Source of the DNA: Aquimarina sediminis
Lineage (GTDB): Bacteria; Bacteroidota; Bacteroidia; Flavobacteriales; Flavobacteriaceae
Length of the DNA: 64,000 nt
Reading direction: 5' to 3'
NCBI RefSeq assembly: GCF_002895435.1
Contig: NZ_POYJ01000005.1
Span: 124,001-188,000, forward strand
Shown here: piece after piece, positions 63,471 to 64,000 of the stretch
How the letters are laid out: each line of letters opens with the position of its first letter
How positions within the stretch are numbered: position 1 is the stretch's first letter
Program-made: the position numbers and the translations under genes
The notes under the pieces: generated by a model
Seen by the model: only the letters and a program-made list of their open reading frames with translations
The model's database searches: none
What the model was told of the DNA's origin: nothing

Positions 63471-63676
63471 TTTTGAAGTTGTTCAAAGTTTTTCTTTGGG
63501 CTGCAAAATGATGATAAAACCATCGTATTTACTGTTTTAATCACTACCTTATGCAGAGATTATATAAGTATTTTGCTTCGTTTTAAATTTTATTTTGTTT
63601 TCCCTACAAAAACTCAAACAACTTTAGCAAACTTAGTCAATCCTAAAAAAAAATCATACTAAAATTCGTATAGCTT

Positions 63677-64000
63677 TTGAACGAACTTATTATTGAACTT
63701 ACAGAAATCAATCCGAGAGAGTTTTTCGGACTTCAGAATAGCAATATTCAGTTATTAAAAAAATACTTCCCAAAGCTTAAAATTGTTGCCAGAGGTAGCA
63801 AGATGAAAGTATATGGAGATGAAGACATGCTCGAAGAGTTTGACATACGTCTTAATATGCTTCTTGAGCATTTTAGTAAATATAATAAACTGGATGAAAA
63901 CGTAATTGAGCGAGTACTAACCAGTGATAGTAAAGAAGACTATGAGACATCTGCTAATAGTGGAGAGACTTTAGTTCATGGAGTAGGAGGTAAGCTTATT
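63677..64000 (+). CDS. PhoH family protein, N-terminal part (gene runs off the window)
   Basis: The frame begins at a TTG at 63677, since a stop (TAG 63671-63673) lies just upstream and no ATG is nearer. The 108 visible codons read MNELIIELTEINPREFFGLQ and IVARGSKMKVYGDEDMLEEF, the KH-like N-terminal domain of PhoH proteins. The ATP-binding domain lies beyond the window. PhoH is an ATP-binding protein, proposed to act in RNA metabolism. Confidence 0.88.
   Translation, partial: MNELIIELTEINPREFFGLQNSNIQLLKKYFPKLKIVARGSKMKVYGDEDMLEEFDIRLNMLLEHFSKYNKLDENVIERVLTSDSKEDYETSANSGETLVHGVGGKLI

Noticed and set aside
1..64000. tRNA or rRNA genes
   Set aside because: No cloverleaf-like or rRNA-like stretch was recognised on either strand by reading; a tRNAscan run would be the decisive test.

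Overview
The window is AT-rich DNA (roughly one third G+C by eye) from a member of the Bacteroidota, almost certainly a marine-type Flavobacteriaceae. The evidence is a SusC/SusD pair with a FecI/FecR signalling pair, a GldF-GldG gliding-motility protein, the Bacteroidota-type GlmU, type B ribosomal protein L31, signal peptides ending in FAQ or YAQ, and promoters of the form TTG-N19-TAnnTTT(G/A). The genus cannot be fixed from sequence alone; an Aquimarina-like organism is a guess. No rRNA, tRNA, CRISPR array, prophage or insertion sequence was seen.

Layout. 1-7.3 kb: fatty-acid beta-oxidation on the minus strand (MarR regulator, FadN-type hydratase/dehydrogenase, a broken four-helix-bundle gene, thiolase, acyl-CoA dehydrogenase cut by the window edge), plus a separate long-chain acyl-CoA synthetase. 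A palindrome TTATGC-NN-GCATA lies before both transcription units and suggests one MarR regulon. 7.5-14 kb: isochorismatase-like hydrolase, purL and four small membrane-protein genes. 14.4-18.4 kb: RsmB-type methyltransferase, a beta-propeller protein, and an ECF sigma/anti-sigma/Spy-like operon. 18.55-19.56 kb: four tandem copies of a ~130-nt transcription unit, each with its own promoter and terminator. 19.6-38.2 kb: housekeeping genes (MsbA-like exporter, phosphohexomutase, glycosyltransferase, L31, GlmU-like, peptide-binding lipoprotein, MtaB, lytic transglycosylase, L34, carB). 39.2-50.9 kb: an ECF sigma, FecR, SusC, SusD and Calx-beta lipoprotein locus followed by a very large FG-GAP/UnbV lipoprotein and a mono-heme cytochrome-like lipoprotein. 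51.1-59.6 kb: bestrophin, sterol-desaturase-like protein, an XRE-regulated membrane operon, thioesterase, RmuC, MmcQ/YjbR and a FecE-type ATPase lacking a normal start codon. 59.8-64 kb: a GldF-GldG fusion, ABM-domain protein, SAM hydrolase and the start of PhoH.

The most unusual element is the four-copy array at 18.55-19.56 kb. All four copies have TTG-N19-TAnnTTTA promoters, a C-rich-loop hairpin, a second A/U-rich hairpin and a terminator whose stem is constant but whose tetraloop differs in every copy. Three of the four also carry an in-frame 18-codon ORF. No gene follows on that strand, so these look like stand-alone small RNAs (or dual-function RNAs) rather than riboswitches. Other points worth attention are the paired MarR operators, the nonsense-mutated four-helix-bundle gene with its flanking heptamer repeats, the overlapping mini-ORF at fecR, the hairpins before susC, the missing start codon of the FecE-type ATPase and the GldF-GldG fusion.
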